A stretch of 64,000 bases of DNA from Devosia neptuniae (GCF_025452235.1 NZ_CP104965.1:310001-374000); one strand, 5' to 3'. Positions 24,396 through 33,942 are shown, numbered from the stretch's first letter. Numbers and translations: made by a program. Notes: generated by a model from the letters alone, not told the origin.

Positions 24396-25343
24396 GTGAC
24401 CACGCTTCTCGTCAGCCAGCCAGATTTTGCCGATCACGTCACCCCGCCCGGTCATGCCGAGCGCGCCGACCGCATTGTCGCGGTCGAGGAAGCCCTCGCC
24501 CGTTCGCGCTTTGACGCCCTGGTGCGCCGCAACGCGCCGACCGGCGATCTGATGCTGGCCGAACTGGTGCACGATGCCCGCTACCTGCCCCTGCTGCGCG
24601 CCGCCCGCCCCGCCGAGGGCATTGGCCAATTGGACCCCGACACCTTCATTTCCGCCCGCTCGCTCGACGCCGTCGCCACCGGCATAGGCGGCGCGCTGAT
24701 GGCGCTCGACACAGTGCTGCTGGGCCAGGCCGACAACGCCTTCTGCGCCATTCGCCCGCCCGGCCACCACGCCGAAATCGACCGACCCATGGGCTTTTGC
24801 CTCGTCAACACCGTCGCCATCACCGCCCGCGAGGCCCAGCGCAAATATGGTGCCGAGCGCATCGCTATTGTCGATTTCGACGTGCATCACGGCAATGGCA
24901 CGCAGGATATTTTCAAGGCCGATCCGACGGTTTTCTACGCCTCCAGCCATCAGATGCCGCTCTATCCCGGCACTGGCCACCCGCGTGAAACCGGCGTCGG
25001 CAATATCGTCAATGTGCCGCTCGACGCCAATTCGGACGGCGCTGCCATGCGCGACGCCTATCTCACCCGCGTCATCCCTGCGCTGATCGATTTTTCGCCC
25101 GACCTGCTGCTGCTTTCGGCGGGTTTTGACTCCCACCGCCTTGATCCCCTGGCCCAGCTCAATTGGGAATCCTCGGACTTCAGCTGGCTCACCGGAAAAT
25201 TGATGGATGTGGCCGAACGCTGCTGCGGCAACCGCATTGTGTCGCTGCTCGAAGGTGGCTATGACCTCAAAGGGCTGGCGGGCGGTGCGTCGCATCACGT
25301 TGCCATGCTGATGGACGGCGCCGTAGGCCGCCTCGAAGACTGA
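24396..25343 (+). CDS. Histone-deacetylase-like amidohydrolase (class II, acetylpolyamine/acetoin type)
   Basis: Zinc-dependent deacetylase fold, 315 residues. The active-site series is intact: RPPGHHAE (tandem His), [13 protein letters not shown] (zinc ligands and His), SAGFDSH (third ligand) and LEGGYDL. Bacterial members deacetylate acetylpolyamines or related amides; the substrate here is not certain. The GTG at 24396 has GGAG six bases upstream. It is followed 11 bp later by xseB and then by genes for SCO1 and TlyA in the same direction, a likely operon. Confidence 0.92.
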   Translation: MTTLLVSQPDFADHVTPPGHAERADRIVAVEEALARSRFDALVRRNAPTGDLMLAELVHDARYLPLLRAARPAEGIGQLDPDTFISARSLDAVATGIGGALMALDTVLLGQADNAFCAIRPPGHHAEIDRPMGFCLVNTVAITAREAQRKYGAERIAIVDFDVHHGNGTQDIFKADPTVFYASSHQMPLYPGTGHPRETGVGNIVNVPLDANSDGAAMRDAYLTRVIPALIDFSPDLLLLSAGFDSHRLDPLAQLNWESSDFSWLTGKLMDVAERCCGNRIVSLLEGGYDLKGLAGGASHHVAMLMDGAVGRLED

Positions 25344-25354
25344 AGGAGCCCGAC

Positions 25355-25603
25355 ATGGCTGAGACGACCAATGACGATGTGAAAACGCTGAGCTTTGAGG
25401 CCGCTTTGGCCCAGCTCGAGGAAATCGTTGGCAAGCTCGAGTCGGGCCGTGCGCCGCTGGCCGAATCCATCGCCATCTATGAGCGCGGCGAGGCCCTCAA
25501 GGCCCATTGCGAAACCCTGTTGCGCACGGCCGAAACCCGTATCGAAAAGATCACGCTATCCCGCGATGGCAGGCCCACCGGCACCGAGCCGCTGGACGCC
25601 TAG
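25355..25603 (+). CDS. xseB: Exodeoxyribonuclease VII small subunit
   Basis: Eighty-two residues with the family core [20 protein letters not shown] followed by [16 protein letters not shown], forming the two helices that bind XseA. Works with XseA in single-strand DNA degradation during mismatch repair. GAAGGAG seven bases before the ATG. Located after the HDAC-like gene, an arrangement frequent in alphaproteobacteria; xseA is not in the window. Confidence 0.95.
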   Translation: MAETTNDDVKTLSFEAALAQLEEIVGKLESGRAPLAESIAIYERGEALKAHCETLLRTAETRIEKITLSRDGRPTGTEPLDA

Positions 25604-25612
25604 CGCCCCGCC

Positions 25613-26212
25613 ATGACCAGCAAGTCCCTCCGCAATTTCCGCATCGTGTTGTGGAGCCTGGTCGCCGTCGTGGCTTTGGGCGCCACGGCGCTTTATGTGC
25701 TGCGCCCGCCCGCACGACCGGCGCCGCTCAATTTCGCCACCCAGCAATTCGCCCTGGCCTCCACCGCCGGCGGCACGTTCACGCAGGACGATCTCAAGGG
25801 CAAACCAAGCCTGATCTTCTTCGGCTATACGTTCTGCCCCGATGTGTGCCCCACCACCCTGGCCGAAACCACCGCCTGGCGCACCCAGCTCGGCCTGACG
25901 CCCGATCAGCTCCGCATCATCTTCGTCACTGTCGATCCCGAGCGCGACACGCTCGACGCCGTCAAAGGCTATGTCGAAGGCTTTGATCCCTCGATCATTG
26001 GCCTTGTCGGCGACGCCGCGCAGACCGAAGCGATCAAAGCCGCTTTCGGCGTCTTTTCGGAAAAGGCCGAGGCTACCGACGATTACTACCTGGTCAATCA
26101 CACCGCACTGACCTTCCTGATCGATGCCGAAGGCAAGTTCGACGGCACCATTGCCTATGAAGAGGCAGGCAGCACCGCGCTCGCCAAGGTCAAGCGACTG
26201 GTCGAAGGATGA
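25613..26212 (+). CDS. SCO1/SenC family protein, copper delivery to cytochrome oxidase
   Basis: Membrane-anchored thioredoxin-fold protein, 199 residues. One N-terminal helix (10-29) anchors a periplasmic domain with GYTFCPDVCPTTL (copper-binding Cys-x3-Cys), VTVDPERDT and the conserved His in YLVNHTALTF. SCO proteins insert copper in the CuA site of cytochrome c oxidase. The last bases overlap the ATG of the tlyA-like gene. Confidence 0.93.
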   Translation: MTSKSLRNFRIVLWSLVAVVALGATALYVLRPPARPAPLNFATQQFALASTAGGTFTQDDLKGKPSLIFFGYTFCPDVCPTTLAETTAWRTQLGLTPDQLRIIFVTVDPERDTLDAVKGYVEGFDPSIIGLVGDAAQTEAIKAAFGVFSEKAEATDDYYLVNHTALTFLIDAEGKFDGTIAYEEAGSTALAKVKRLVEG

Positions 26213-26943
26213 GCGATCGTATCCGCCTCGATCTGGCGCTCGAACAACGAAGCCTAGTGCCCAGCCGCGCCCGCGCGCGCGACGCCATTCTGCGCGGCAC
26301 GGTGACCGTCAACGGCGTCACCGCCGTCAAGCAAAACCAGATGGTTGGCCGCGACGACAAGCTGGCCCTCAGCGATCCCGCGGCCAATTACGTGTCCCGC
26401 GCTGCCCTCAAGCTGGTGGCCGGGCTCGAAGCCGGCAGCATCGACGCCACAGGCAAAACCTGTATTGATGTCGGCTCATCTACCGGTGGCTTCACCCAGG
26501 TTCTGATGGAACGCGGCGCCCGCCGCATCTATGCCGTCGATGTCGGCCACGCCCAGCTGCACGAACGCCTCAAGGGCAGCGACCGTGTGGTCAGCATGGA
26601 GGGCGTCAATGCCCGCGATCTGACCGCCGAGATGATCCCGGAGCCGATCGACCTATTGGTCTCCGATGTCAGCTTCGTCTCGGTCATCAAAGTGCTCGAA
26701 GCGCCCTTGGCGCTCTGCACGCCCAATGCCGAGGCGGTGATCCTCTTCAAACCCCAATTCGAAGTCGGCCGCCGCAATGTCGGCAAGGGCGGCATCGTGA
26801 CCAGCGAAGAAGCCATCCAGGCCGCTTTGACCGACGTTATCGCCTTCATGGCCTCCCAAGGCTTCCAACACCGGAACTCGGTGACATCACCGATTGCGGG
26901 TGGCGATGGGAATGTGGAGACGGTGCTGGTGTTCGGGCGGTAG
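26209..26943 (+). CDS. tlyA: TlyA-family RNA 2'-O-methyltransferase / hemolysin-like protein
   Basis: Protein of 244 residues. An S4 RNA-binding domain (residues 3-62) contains RLDLALEQRSLVPSRARARD. It is followed by an FtsJ-like methyltransferase with SAM motif CIDVGSSTGGFTQVL, the AVDVGHAQLH motif and LLVSDVSFVS. TlyA proteins in other bacteria 2'-O-methylate 16S/23S rRNA. ATGA overlap with the SCO1 gene shows coupling. The rRNA target here is inferred. Confidence 0.92.
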   Translation: MSDRIRLDLALEQRSLVPSRARARDAILRGTVTVNGVTAVKQNQMVGRDDKLALSDPAANYVSRAALKLVAGLEAGSIDATGKTCIDVGSSTGGFTQVLMERGARRIYAVDVGHAQLHERLKGSDRVVSMEGVNARDLTAEMIPEPIDLLVSDVSFVSVIKVLEAPLALCTPNAEAVILFKPQFEVGRRNVGKGGIVTSEEAIQAALTDVIAFMASQGFQHRNSVTSPIAGGDGNVETVLVFGR

Positions 26944-26958
26944 AGGTACTCGGAACTC

Positions 26959-28074
26959 TCAGTTCCGCTCAAATCCCACCGCACCCTCGCGCCCAGTCTG
27001 CCCCCTGTGCCGCAGATAATGATCGGCCAGCACCAGCGCCATCATCGCCTCACCCACCGGCACCGCGCGAATGCCCACACAGGGGTCATGCCGGCCCTTG
27101 GTGACAATATCGGTGTCCTCATTGCTCGTCGTCACCGTCTGGCGCGGCGTGATGATCGACGACGTCGGCTTCACCGCAAAGCGGCACACGATCGGATCGC
27201 CATTGGAAATGCCGCCCAGAATGCCGCCGGCATGGTTGGACAGGAAATAGGGCCGGTTCTCGCCGCCGCGCATTTGGTCGGCATTCTCGATGCCGGTCAG
27301 GCTTGCCGCCTCGAACCCGGCGCCAATTTCCACCGCCTTGACCGCATTGATGCTCATCATGGCAGACGCGAGATCTGCGCTGAGCTTGCCATAGATCGGC
27401 GCGCCCCAGCCGGCCGGCACATTCTCGGCCACCACTTCGATCACCGCACCCACCGAATTGCCTTCCTTGCGGATGCCATCGAGATAGTCGGCCCACATCG
27501 CGGCCGCCTTGGCATCGGCGCAGAAGAACGGGTTCTGGTCGACCTGATCCCAATCGAAATTGTTGTAGTCGATCTTGTGCGGCCCGATTTGCACCAGGCT
27601 CGCGCGAATGGAAATCCCTGCCAAAACCTGCCGTGCCACCGCCCCAGCCGCCACCCGCGCCGCCGTTTCGCGCGCCGAGGTGCGCCCGCCACCGCGATAG
27701 TCGCGAATGCCGTATTTCTGGTCATAGGTATAGTCGGCATGGCCGGGCCGGTACTTGTCGCGAATCTCGGCATAGTCCTTGGAGCGCTGGTCGGTATTTT
27801 CGATCATCAGCGAGATCGGCGTGCCGGTCGTGCGCGCCCCATCGGTGCGCTCGTCCTCGAACACGCCGGAGAGGATTTTTACCTCATCGGCCTCGCGGCG
27901 CTGCGTGGTATATTTCGATTGCCCCGGCTTGCGCCGGTCCAGATCGCGCTGGATCAGTTCCGGCGTCAGCACGATGCCCGGGGGGCACCCATCCACCACC
28001 ACGCCAAGCGCCGGCCCATGGCTCTCGCCCCAAGTGGTGAAACGGAAGAGATGTCCGAAAGTATTGAACGACAT
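26959..28074 (-). CDS. aroC: Chorismate synthase
   Basis: FMN-dependent last enzyme of the shikimate pathway, 371 residues, converting EPSP to chorismate. Signatures include [18 protein letters not shown] near the N-terminus, [30 protein letters not shown] and the C-terminal [17 protein letters not shown]. Monocistronic in this window, converging with tlyA over 15 bp. Confidence 0.97.
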   Translation of the reverse strand: MSFNTFGHLFRFTTWGESHGPALGVVVDGCPPGIVLTPELIQRDLDRRKPGQSKYTTQRREADEVKILSGVFEDERTDGARTTGTPISLMIENTDQRSKDYAEIRDKYRPGHADYTYDQKYGIRDYRGGGRTSARETAARVAAGAVARQVLAGISIRASLVQIGPHKIDYNNFDWDQVDQNPFFCADAKAAAMWADYLDGIRKEGNSVGAVIEVVAENVPAGWGAPIYGKLSADLASAMMSINAVKAVEIGAGFEAASLTGIENADQMRGGENRPYFLSNHAGGILGGISNGDPIVCRFAVKPTSSIITPRQTVTTSNEDTDIVTKGRHDPCVGIRAVPVGEAMMALVLADHYLRHRGQTGREGAVGFERN

Positions 28075-28122
28075 GGCGCGGCCCCGTGGTTGAGGGCTTT
28101 CTAGGCAGGAGGGACCGTCAGG

Positions 28123-28524
28123 TCAATCAAGCCAGTTCTCGATCTTGAGATTGGGCACTCGGGAAAACTCGCCGACATTAGCGGTAACGAGCGTAAGATC
28201 GAGCGCAAGGGCATGGGCGGCGATAAGGGTGTCCAGTGGTCCTATCGGTGTGCCCGCTCGTTCGAGCGTCGTGCGCAAAGCGGCATAGATATCTACCGCT
28301 GAAGCGTCCAGGGCCAGGACGTCATAAAGGCTTGCCGCAGTCTCGATTTGGGCCGTCAGCCGCGGGGACCCGAGCTTTGCTGCGCCAAATCGCAGCTCCA
28401 TAGCGACGATGACCGAGACACAAAGCTCACCCCGGCCGAAGAGGCGGAACCGGCGTGCTGCCGGTCCATCTGGATGACGCAGAACATGCGACACGACATT
28501 GGTGTCGAGCATGAACCGATGCAT
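28123..28524 (-). CDS. vapC: VapC-type PIN-domain toxin
   Basis: Ribonuclease toxin of 133 residues. PIN-domain acids are present: FMLDTNVVSH near the start, VAMELRFGA around residue 40, and PIGPLDTLIAAHAL with TANVGEFSRV near the end. VapC toxins cut initiator tRNA or rRNA. The ATG at 28524 overlaps the antitoxin stop as TGATG; a GTG three bases earlier is possible. Encoded with the antitoxin just upstream. Confidence 0.92.
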   Translation of the reverse strand: MHRFMLDTNVVSHVLRHPDGPAARRFRLFGRGELCVSVIVAMELRFGAAKLGSPRLTAQIETAASLYDVLALDASAVDIYAALRTTLERAGTPIGPLDTLIAAHALALDLTLVTANVGEFSRVPNLKIENWLD

Positions 28525-28802
28525 CACTTCAAAAGATCGACATCGTCTGCCGGCAGCAATCCCTCATCGACATCGGGCCAGTCAACATCGACCGGCTCCA
28601 GCTTGTCCAGGAATTCCGACCAGCTTTTTGGCACTTGGGGCGCTGCGGCATGGGGCGAAATGATAAGCCTGTCGCCATCGGTGGCGATATCCACTTCCGC
28701 TGCATCCAGCTCGAAACCTTCGGGCAGCACAAGAATCTGCGCGCCGTCAGCATTGCGGTCGATCTTTGCAATCGTGGATCGCGACGTTTTGATCTCGTTC
28801 AC
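28524..28802 (-). CDS. vapB: VapB-type antitoxin (AbrB/MazE-like N-terminus)
   Basis: Ninety-two residues. The N-terminal half (TIAKIDRNADGAQILVLP, then FELDAAEVDIATDGDRLII) is a swapped-hairpin AbrB DNA-binding fold; the acidic C-terminal half (DVDWPDVDEGLLPADD) would block the toxin. The GTG at 28802 is chosen because a perfect AGAGGAGG stands five bases upstream; the longer frame to 28832 lacks one. The pair likely represses its own promoter. Confidence 0.88.
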   Translation of the reverse strand: MNEIKTSRSTIAKIDRNADGAQILVLPEGFELDAAEVDIATDGDRLIISPHAAAPQVPKSWSEFLDKLEPVDVDWPDVDEGLLPADDVDLLK

Positions 28803-28862
28803 TTTCGCCTCCTCTGGAAGGATTGCCCCCAAAGATAGGCCCGATCCAGCGCGGCAACAAGC

Positions 28863-29483
28863 TTAGACGTCGCCCGCCCGCAGCAGCTCCATCTTGCCCG
28901 GCGTGAAGTGCATCACCGCATCCTGCGGCGGCGCCCAGTTGATGACTTCCACGATCGGGGCATGTTCGATCAGCACGCGCAAAGTGCGGGCAATGCCGCC
29001 ATGGGCGACGACCACGGAGGGACCGGTCAGCACGGCAGCGAATTCCTCGAGCCGGGCTTCGACATCGCGATAATTCTCGCCATTCTCAGGCCGGAAATCC
29101 CAATAGGTCTCGTCGCGCTCGCCCGGCGCCACGGCCATATTGGCCGGCAATTGCTCGAACAATTCGCCTTCGAGCACGCCGAAGGAAATCTCCATCAGCC
29201 GCACGTCGTATTTGACCTCTGGCAGATGGATATCAAACCCCGCCCGAACCCGATCCATGGTGTCGCGCGTGCGATTGAGCGGGGAGGCATGCCATTCGAA
29301 CGCCCTGGGATCAAGCGCGCGCGCCTTGAACAAAGCGGCCAGCGTCAGCCCGTTCTGGTTGGCCTGGCCCTTGCCCTTTTCGTTGAGCGGAATGTCCTTG
29401 CGCCCCTGATAGCGGCGTTCGGCGTTCCAGGGCGTTTCTCCATGCCGGATGAAGTAGATTTCCGGCCAGACCAAGGCTGTCAT
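28863..29483 (-). CDS. Histidine phosphatase family protein (phosphoglycerate-mutase-like)
   Basis: Two-histidine phosphatase of 206 residues. YFIRHGETPWNAE holds the phosphorylated His, a middle stretch has SPLNRTRDTMDRV and MEISFGVLEGE, and VVAHGGIARTL gives the second His. Substrate unknown; relatives act on small phosphoesters. ATG at 29483 chosen; the longer frame would need a TTG. Confidence 0.9.
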   Translation of the reverse strand: MTALVWPEIYFIRHGETPWNAERRYQGRKDIPLNEKGKGQANQNGLTLAALFKARALDPRAFEWHASPLNRTRDTMDRVRAGFDIHLPEVKYDVRLMEISFGVLEGELFEQLPANMAVAPGERDETYWDFRPENGENYRDVEARLEEFAAVLTGPSVVVAHGGIARTLRVLIEHAPIVEVINWAPPQDAVMHFTPGKMELLRAGDV

Positions 29484-29702
29484 GTGCTTATTCCCGCGTT
29501 GCGCCAACGCGTCCTATCAAAGTGAACGGCAGTCACCGTAGCGGATTCCCCCGGTCACGCCACCGTCCAAATTGGAAAGCAGCCATGCCGCGCTTGCCTG
29601 CCCACCATCGAGGGGCCATTGTGGTGCTCACTTGCCGCAATGGTTGTCCCGACAAGGCAAGTTCGCGTCCCGGCCATTCGGCCGCCAAAGTCCGGTTGTT
29701 TC

Positions 29703-31118
29703 ATGCCCCTTTCCGCCACCGATATCATTGCACAGCTCACCACTCTGGTCGACCCCGCCGCCGTTATCGGCGTGCCAGAACAGATGGGCAATTATCTCAA
29801 CGAGCCTCGCAAGCGCTTCCACAAAAGCGCCGCCGCGATCGTGCTGCCCGCTTCGGTTGTCGAAGTGCAGGCCATTGTCCGCTGGGCCAATGAGCACGGC
29901 GTGGGCCTCATCCCCCAGGGCGGCAATACCGGGCTGGTTGGCGCACAAGTGCCGCTGCGGGGCGATGAAGTCATCATCAGTCTCACCCGCCTCGACACCA
30001 TCCGCAGCGTCGATCCCACCGCCGGCACTATGACGGCAGAGGCGGGCGTCATCCTGGAAAACGCGCACAAGGCGGCCGAAGCGCAGGGCACGATTTTCCC
30101 GCTGTGGCTCGCCTCGCAGGGCTCGGCCCGCATTGGCGGCCTGCTCTCCTCCAATGCCGGTGGTGTCAACGTACTCACCTATGGCAATGCCCGTGAACTC
30201 ACCATGGGCGTCGAAGCCGTGCTGGCCGATGGGCGGCTCTATCAGGGTCTCAATTCACTGAAAAAGGACAATACCGGCTACGATCTCAAGGACCTGCTGG
30301 TGGGCGCCGAGGGCACGCTGGGCATCATCACCGCGGCAACCCTCAAGCTCTTCCCCAAGCCGGAAGACTACGAGACCTGCATCGTCAATATTGCCGACCC
30401 CCAAGCCGCGCTGACCCTGTTCCAACTCCTGCGTGAGCGGCTGGGCGGGCGCCTCAACGCCTTCGAGATCGTGCCTTCGCTTGGCCTCGACATGCAATTG
30501 CGCCACGCTATGCTGGATCGTGATCCCACTGCCGGCCCCTCCCCCTGGTATGCGCTGATCGAAATTTCGCGCATGGCGGGCGGGCAGGCCGGGCTGTTGC
30601 AGGCCGCCATCGAGACCGCCTTCGAGCGCCAGCTGATCGACAATGCGGTGCTCGCCGAATCCCTATCCGACCGCACCCGCATGTGGGCCTTCCGCGAGCA
30701 GATGAGCGAAGTGCAATCCAAGGAAGGCGCCTCGATCAAGCATGACGTGTCGGTGCCCATCGCCGCCGTACCCCAGCTCATTGCCGAAGGCTCCGCGGCC
30801 GCCGAGCGCCTGTTCCCCGGCATCCGCCCGGTGCCGTTCGGCCATATGGGCGACGGCAATATCCACTTCAATTTCAGCCAGCCGGTCGGGGCCGACCCCA
30901 AGGCTTTTATGGCTTTGGCCGACGAGAAGCTGCACGAAGCGATCTACGAAATCGTGCTCAAGCTGGGCGGTTCGGTTTCGGCCGAGCATGGCATCGGCCA
31001 GCTCAAGATCGATCTGTTGCGCCAGGTTAAAGACCCCGTCGCGCTCGATATGATGCGGGCCATTAAGACCGCCCTCGATCCCAAGGGCATTCTCAATCCG
31101 GGCAAGATGCTGCCCTAA
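29703..31118 (+). CDS. FAD-binding oxidoreductase, D-2-hydroxyglutarate/D-lactate dehydrogenase family
   Basis: Flavoprotein of 471 residues. The FAD_binding_4 domain (residues 35-215) shows QGGNTGLVGAQVP and SSNAGGVNVLTYGN; the C-terminal oxidase domain (from 220) shows LLVGAEGTLGIIT, FGHMGDGNIHFN with metal-binding His, and SAEHGIGQLK. Members oxidise D-2-hydroxyacids, passing electrons to quinone or ETF. The ATG at 29703 begins the family-typical N-terminus. Confidence 0.92.
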   Translation: MPLSATDIIAQLTTLVDPAAVIGVPEQMGNYLNEPRKRFHKSAAAIVLPASVVEVQAIVRWANEHGVGLIPQGGNTGLVGAQVPLRGDEVIISLTRLDTIRSVDPTAGTMTAEAGVILENAHKAAEAQGTIFPLWLASQGSARIGGLLSSNAGGVNVLTYGNARELTMGVEAVLADGRLYQGLNSLKKDNTGYDLKDLLVGAEGTLGIITAATLKLFPKPEDYETCIVNIADPQAALTLFQLLRERLGGRLNAFEIVPSLGLDMQLRHAMLDRDPTAGPSPWYALIEISRMAGGQAGLLQAAIETAFERQLIDNAVLAESLSDRTRMWAFREQMSEVQSKEGASIKHDVSVPIAAVPQLIAEGSAAAERLFPGIRPVPFGHMGDGNIHFNFSQPVGADPKAFMALADEKLHEAIYEIVLKLGGSVSAEHGIGQLKIDLLRQVKDPVALDMMRAIKTALDPKGILNPGKMLP

Positions 31119-31144
31119 CCAGCCACTTTTTAGTACCTACTTGC

Positions 31145-31169
31145 GAAATGGCACCTTAGGCGCCATTTC
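31145..31169. terminator. Small hairpin between the FAD oxidoreductase and hemerythrin genes
   Basis: Stem GAAATGGC / GCCATTTC with a 9-nt loop, ending six bases before the hemerythrin ATG. No T-run, so it may mask the ribosome-binding site rather than end transcription. Confidence 0.35.
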
Positions 31170-31175
31170 AGCGCC

Positions 31176-31751
31176 ATGACCCAGATCCTGCCCCTTGCCG
31201 GCGTCGAATTCCTTGACGACGCCACCCGTCCGCCTCCGGTTGCGCTGGAAAACCTCACCGAGGAACAGCGCCAGCCGGGCCAGCACCTGCGGATGATCCA
31301 CGATCATCTGCGCCACAATATGCGCACGCTCGGCAAGCTGATCGAGCGCGCCAGGGCCGGCAGCGTCACCGCCGCCGAAATCGAGGCTGAAACGTCCGAG
31401 CTGGCCATCGTCGCCAATTATCGCCGCTTCGGAAACCTCTGCGGCCAGCATTGCCAGATCGTCAACACCCACCATTCGATCGAGGATTATGCGATCTTCC
31501 CGGCTTTGGCCGAACAGGGCGAAGCCTTCCGCAAAATCGCCGATCGCCTGCGGGCCGAGCATGTCGTGGTGCATGAATTGCTCATCCGCCTGGTCGATGC
31601 GCTCAACGCCCTCGCCGGCGATCCCAATCCCGCCAATTTCGAGACCACGCTGACCATCTACCACGCGCTCGAACGCGTGCTGCTGTCCCATCTGGGCTAT
31701 GAAGAAGACGCCATGGGCGACGCGCTGGGCTATTTCAGCATCGGGGTCTAA
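31176..31751 (+). CDS. Hemerythrin domain-containing protein
   Basis: Protein of 191 residues predicted to bind a di-iron site. The His/Glu set of a four-helix hemerythrin HHE domain is visible: MIHDHLRHNM, NTHHSIEDYAIFP, EHVVVHELL and a late SHLGYEED. Such proteins sense or scavenge O2, NO or iron. A cysteine pair (GNLCGQHCQI) beside the third ligand helix is unusual and may be redox active. It converges with the SRAP gene, their ends overlapping by 4 bp. Confidence 0.88.
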   Translation: MTQILPLAGVEFLDDATRPPPVALENLTEEQRQPGQHLRMIHDHLRHNMRTLGKLIERARAGSVTAAEIEAETSELAIVANYRRFGNLCGQHCQIVNTHHSIEDYAIFPALAEQGEAFRKIADRLRAEHVVVHELLIRLVDALNALAGDPNPANFETTLTIYHALERVLLSHLGYEEDAMGDALGYFSIGV

Positions 31752-32473
31752 AACAAATCCAGCTGCCCGCCCGCCGCCTTCTTCCGCACCGGCGCCGGCC
31801 GCTCCACCGTGACCTCAGCAATCAGCCCCGGATCATCATCCCTCGCCGAATTGACCCGCGTCGACACCGGATGGAACTTGACCACCCCGTCCTCCAGTGG
31901 CAGCGCCAATTGATAGGCGGCCTTGGCGGTAACGCCCCGCACATCGAGCCATTGCTCGATCGCATCGCCTTCAAGAATAGCCGGCATACGGTCATGCACC
32001 GCGGAAAGCTGTCCATTGGCCGGCACGGTGATGGTGGCGACGCTGTCGATTTCCTCGCCCTCGGGCCCTACCCAGGTGGCATAGAGTCCCGCCAGCGCTA
32101 TCGGCCGGTCATCGGCCAGGGTGATGTAATAGGGTTGCTTGGATTTATCGGGGTTGGTGTGCCATTCGTAATAGCCGCTGGCCGGAATGATGCAGCGGCC
32201 ATGCTTGAGCGCGTCGCGAAAGGCCGGCTTTTCCGCCATGGTCTCGACCCGGGCATTGATCAGCAGCGGAAATTCGCGCGGATCCTTCACCCAGCGCGGC
32301 ACCAGCCCCCAACGCGCAAAGTGTCCCTCGCGCCGGCCGGACTCCTCCCAGATGGCAATCACCGGCTGCGTCGGGGCAATATTATAGCGCGGCACCGACT
32401 CGACGTTGTTGAGCAGTTTGAACAGCTCCGCCATCTGTTCGGGCGGCAAGGTCGATGCATAGCGTCCGCACAT
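31748..32473 (-). CDS. SRAP/YedK-type abasic-site crosslinking protein
   Basis: HMCES/YedK family, 241 residues, which covalently shields abasic sites in single-stranded DNA. The start at 32473 makes Cys2 (MCGRYAS) the catalytic residue after Met removal. Asn in PRYNIAPTQPV, Glu in ARVETMAEKPAF and His in VHDRMPAIL complete the active site. Longer frames would bury Cys2 and are rejected. No LexA-type GTTC-N7-GTTC box was seen upstream. Confidence 0.95.
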   Translation of the reverse strand: MCGRYASTLPPEQMAELFKLLNNVESVPRYNIAPTQPVIAIWEESGRREGHFARWGLVPRWVKDPREFPLLINARVETMAEKPAFRDALKHGRCIIPASGYYEWHTNPDKSKQPYYITLADDRPIALAGLYATWVGPEGEEIDSVATITVPANGQLSAVHDRMPAILEGDAIEQWLDVRGVTAKAAYQLALPLEDGVVKFHPVSTRVNSARDDDPGLIAEVTVERPAPVRKKAAGGQLDLF

Positions 32474-32531
32474 GTGAGGGGCCTCCGGAATCGGTCGCCA
32501 AAGAGGTAGTCTGTGGAAACGCGAATCGCAA

Positions 32532-32942
32532 ATGGACCCATCAGTGACCGAGACCCCGAACGCCGCCAGTGTTGCCCTGATCCGCGATGGCAAGGTGCTG
32601 CTGATCAAGCGCGCCTATGCGCCCTACCAGCATTTGTGGACCCTGCCCGGCGGCCGCATTGAGGCGGACGAAACCATCGAGCAATGCGCGACACGGGAAA
32701 TCCGCGAGGAAGTGGGGCTTGCCGTGCGCAATCTCAAGCCGGTCATGGTGCAATTGCTGGGTCAGGGCGAGACCTTCCGGCTCGCCGTCTTCGCCAGCAC
32801 CGATTTTTCCGGCGCCTTCTTTGCCTCCGACGAAATCAGCGATCACAAATGGGTGGCCCCGGGAGCCGTCGTCGCCTTCCGCACCACCAGCCGCCTCGAT
32901 GACGTCCTCGCGAAGGCCTTCGCAGCGGTCGGGCAAAGCTGA
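32532..32942 (+). CDS. NUDIX hydrolase
   Basis: Protein of 136 residues with a complete Nudix box: GGRIEADETIEQCATREI followed by REEVGLA. These enzymes cleave nucleoside diphosphates linked to another group; similarity to the ADP-ribose/MutT-like group does not fix the substrate. Divergent from the SRAP gene by 58 bp. Confidence 0.9.
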   Translation: MDPSVTETPNAASVALIRDGKVLLIKRAYAPYQHLWTLPGGRIEADETIEQCATREIREEVGLAVRNLKPVMVQLLGQGETFRLAVFASTDFSGAFFASDEISDHKWVAPGAVVAFRTTSRLDDVLAKAFAAVGQS

Positions 32943-32974
32943 TACAAGCGCCGCGGACAAGGGCGACGGGACCT

Positions 32975-33346
32975 ATGGCAAGACTGCTCAAAGCGATGAT
33001 CGTGCTGCTGACGCTGGGTCTCTCCGCCCCGCCCGCCATGGCCATCGATCCGCTCTACCAGCGCGAAATGGAGCGCCTGGCCGAGATCATGGGCAGCCTT
33101 TATTTCCTGCAACCGCTGTGCAAGGCCGGCACTACCGATTGGCGCGCCCAGATGTCCGATCTGATCAGCCTTGACGAACCCGACGAAGACCGCCGCCAGC
33201 GCCTCGCCGGGGCCTTCAATGGCGGCTACACCGCCTATGCCCGCTTCCACCGCGCCTGCACGCCCGCCGCCCACGAAGCCCTGACGCGCCTGCTGACCGA
33301 GGCCGAACGCACCGCGCGGGACATCCATACGCGGTTTGCCGAATAG
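32975..33346 (+). CDS. TIGR02301 family exported protein
   Basis: Protein of 123 residues with a signal peptide (LKAMIVLLTLGLSAPPAMA, cleavage about residue 23). The mature part has the family core MGSLYFLQPLC and FNGGYTAYARFHRAC, with two cysteines that may pair. Found in rhizobial genomes; function unknown. Confidence 0.8.
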   Translation: MARLLKAMIVLLTLGLSAPPAMAIDPLYQREMERLAEIMGSLYFLQPLCKAGTTDWRAQMSDLISLDEPDEDRRQRLAGAFNGGYTAYARFHRACTPAAHEALTRLLTEAERTARDIHTRFAE

Positions 33347-33354
33347 ACCGTTGG

Positions 33355-33369
33355 TTAACGGGAGGTTAA
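33355..33369. promoter_or_regulatory. CtrA-type site TTAA-N7-TTAA
   Basis: Perfect match to the alphaproteobacterial CtrA consensus, about 96 bp before the start of the small gene at 33465, followed by two further TTAACC-like half sites near 33405-33420. Confidence 0.5.
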
Positions 33370-33464
33370 ACGGTTTACTAACTCGATAGCATTTCGCACC
33401 ACCCGTTAACCTTCGGGTTACTTCTTACGCGATCTCACGCGTCCAGCGTGGTAACCCAAGGCCT

Positions 33465-33743
33465 ATGACCACGACCAAGTCCATGTTTTCGCCGGCGTCC
33501 GGGCTGGGCCCCTTCGATCGCGAGCAGAGCGAGCGCCAACTTGCGCTCGAATATCTGGCCGAGGCCTGGAACCATGCCGAAGACGATGGCCTGGAAAGCG
33601 CGGCCCTGGCCCATGCCTCGCTGTTCGCGGCGCTCGCCACCTTCGTCAAACTCCACGGCGACGAAGCCACCGCGGACCTCATCGCCATGCTCCCCGACCG
33701 CATCCGTTCGGGCGAATACAATCTGGACCGCGTGCTGCAATAG
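33465..33743 (+). CDS. Conserved hypothetical protein, 92 aa
   Basis: Unrecognised. Soluble and mostly helical: an acidic stretch LEYLAEAWNHAEDDGLE, a hydrophobic helix HASLFAALATFVKLHG, and MLPDRIRSGEYNLDRVLQ at the end. A perfect CtrA-type site upstream hints at cell-cycle control. Codon use matches its neighbours, so the frame is believable. Confidence 0.65.
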   Translation: MTTTKSMFSPASGLGPFDREQSERQLALEYLAEAWNHAEDDGLESAALAHASLFAALATFVKLHGDEATADLIAMLPDRIRSGEYNLDRVLQ

Positions 33744-33795
33744 CAGCCGGCCAAGTGCCGCCCCTCGGGCACCCGCAGCACCCCCACCCACCCAC

Positions 33796-33874
33796 TCTCC
33801 CTCGGGCCTGACCCGAGGGCCTCTCCCAATCCGGCACAAGCTGTGAATGGCCCTCGGGTCAAGCCCGAGGGAGA
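33796..33874. repeat. Pair of inverted 26-bp palindromic repeats
   Basis: Unit 33796-33821 contains CCCTCGGGCCTGACCCGAGGG; unit 33849-33874 is its reverse complement with one mismatch. Each unit is itself a hairpin around CCTGA/TCAAG, so the pair can fold singly or together. It lies between converging genes and may act as a terminator. Confidence 0.7.
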
Positions 33875-33942
33875 CGCTGTGGTTGGGGCAAGCAAGTGCG
33901 AACCAAACCTGCCCTCCCCGCAAAAGCGGAACACCACTGCCA

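Noticed and set aside
33796..33874. CRISPR-like repeats
   Set aside because: Only two inverted units without regular spacers and no cas genes.
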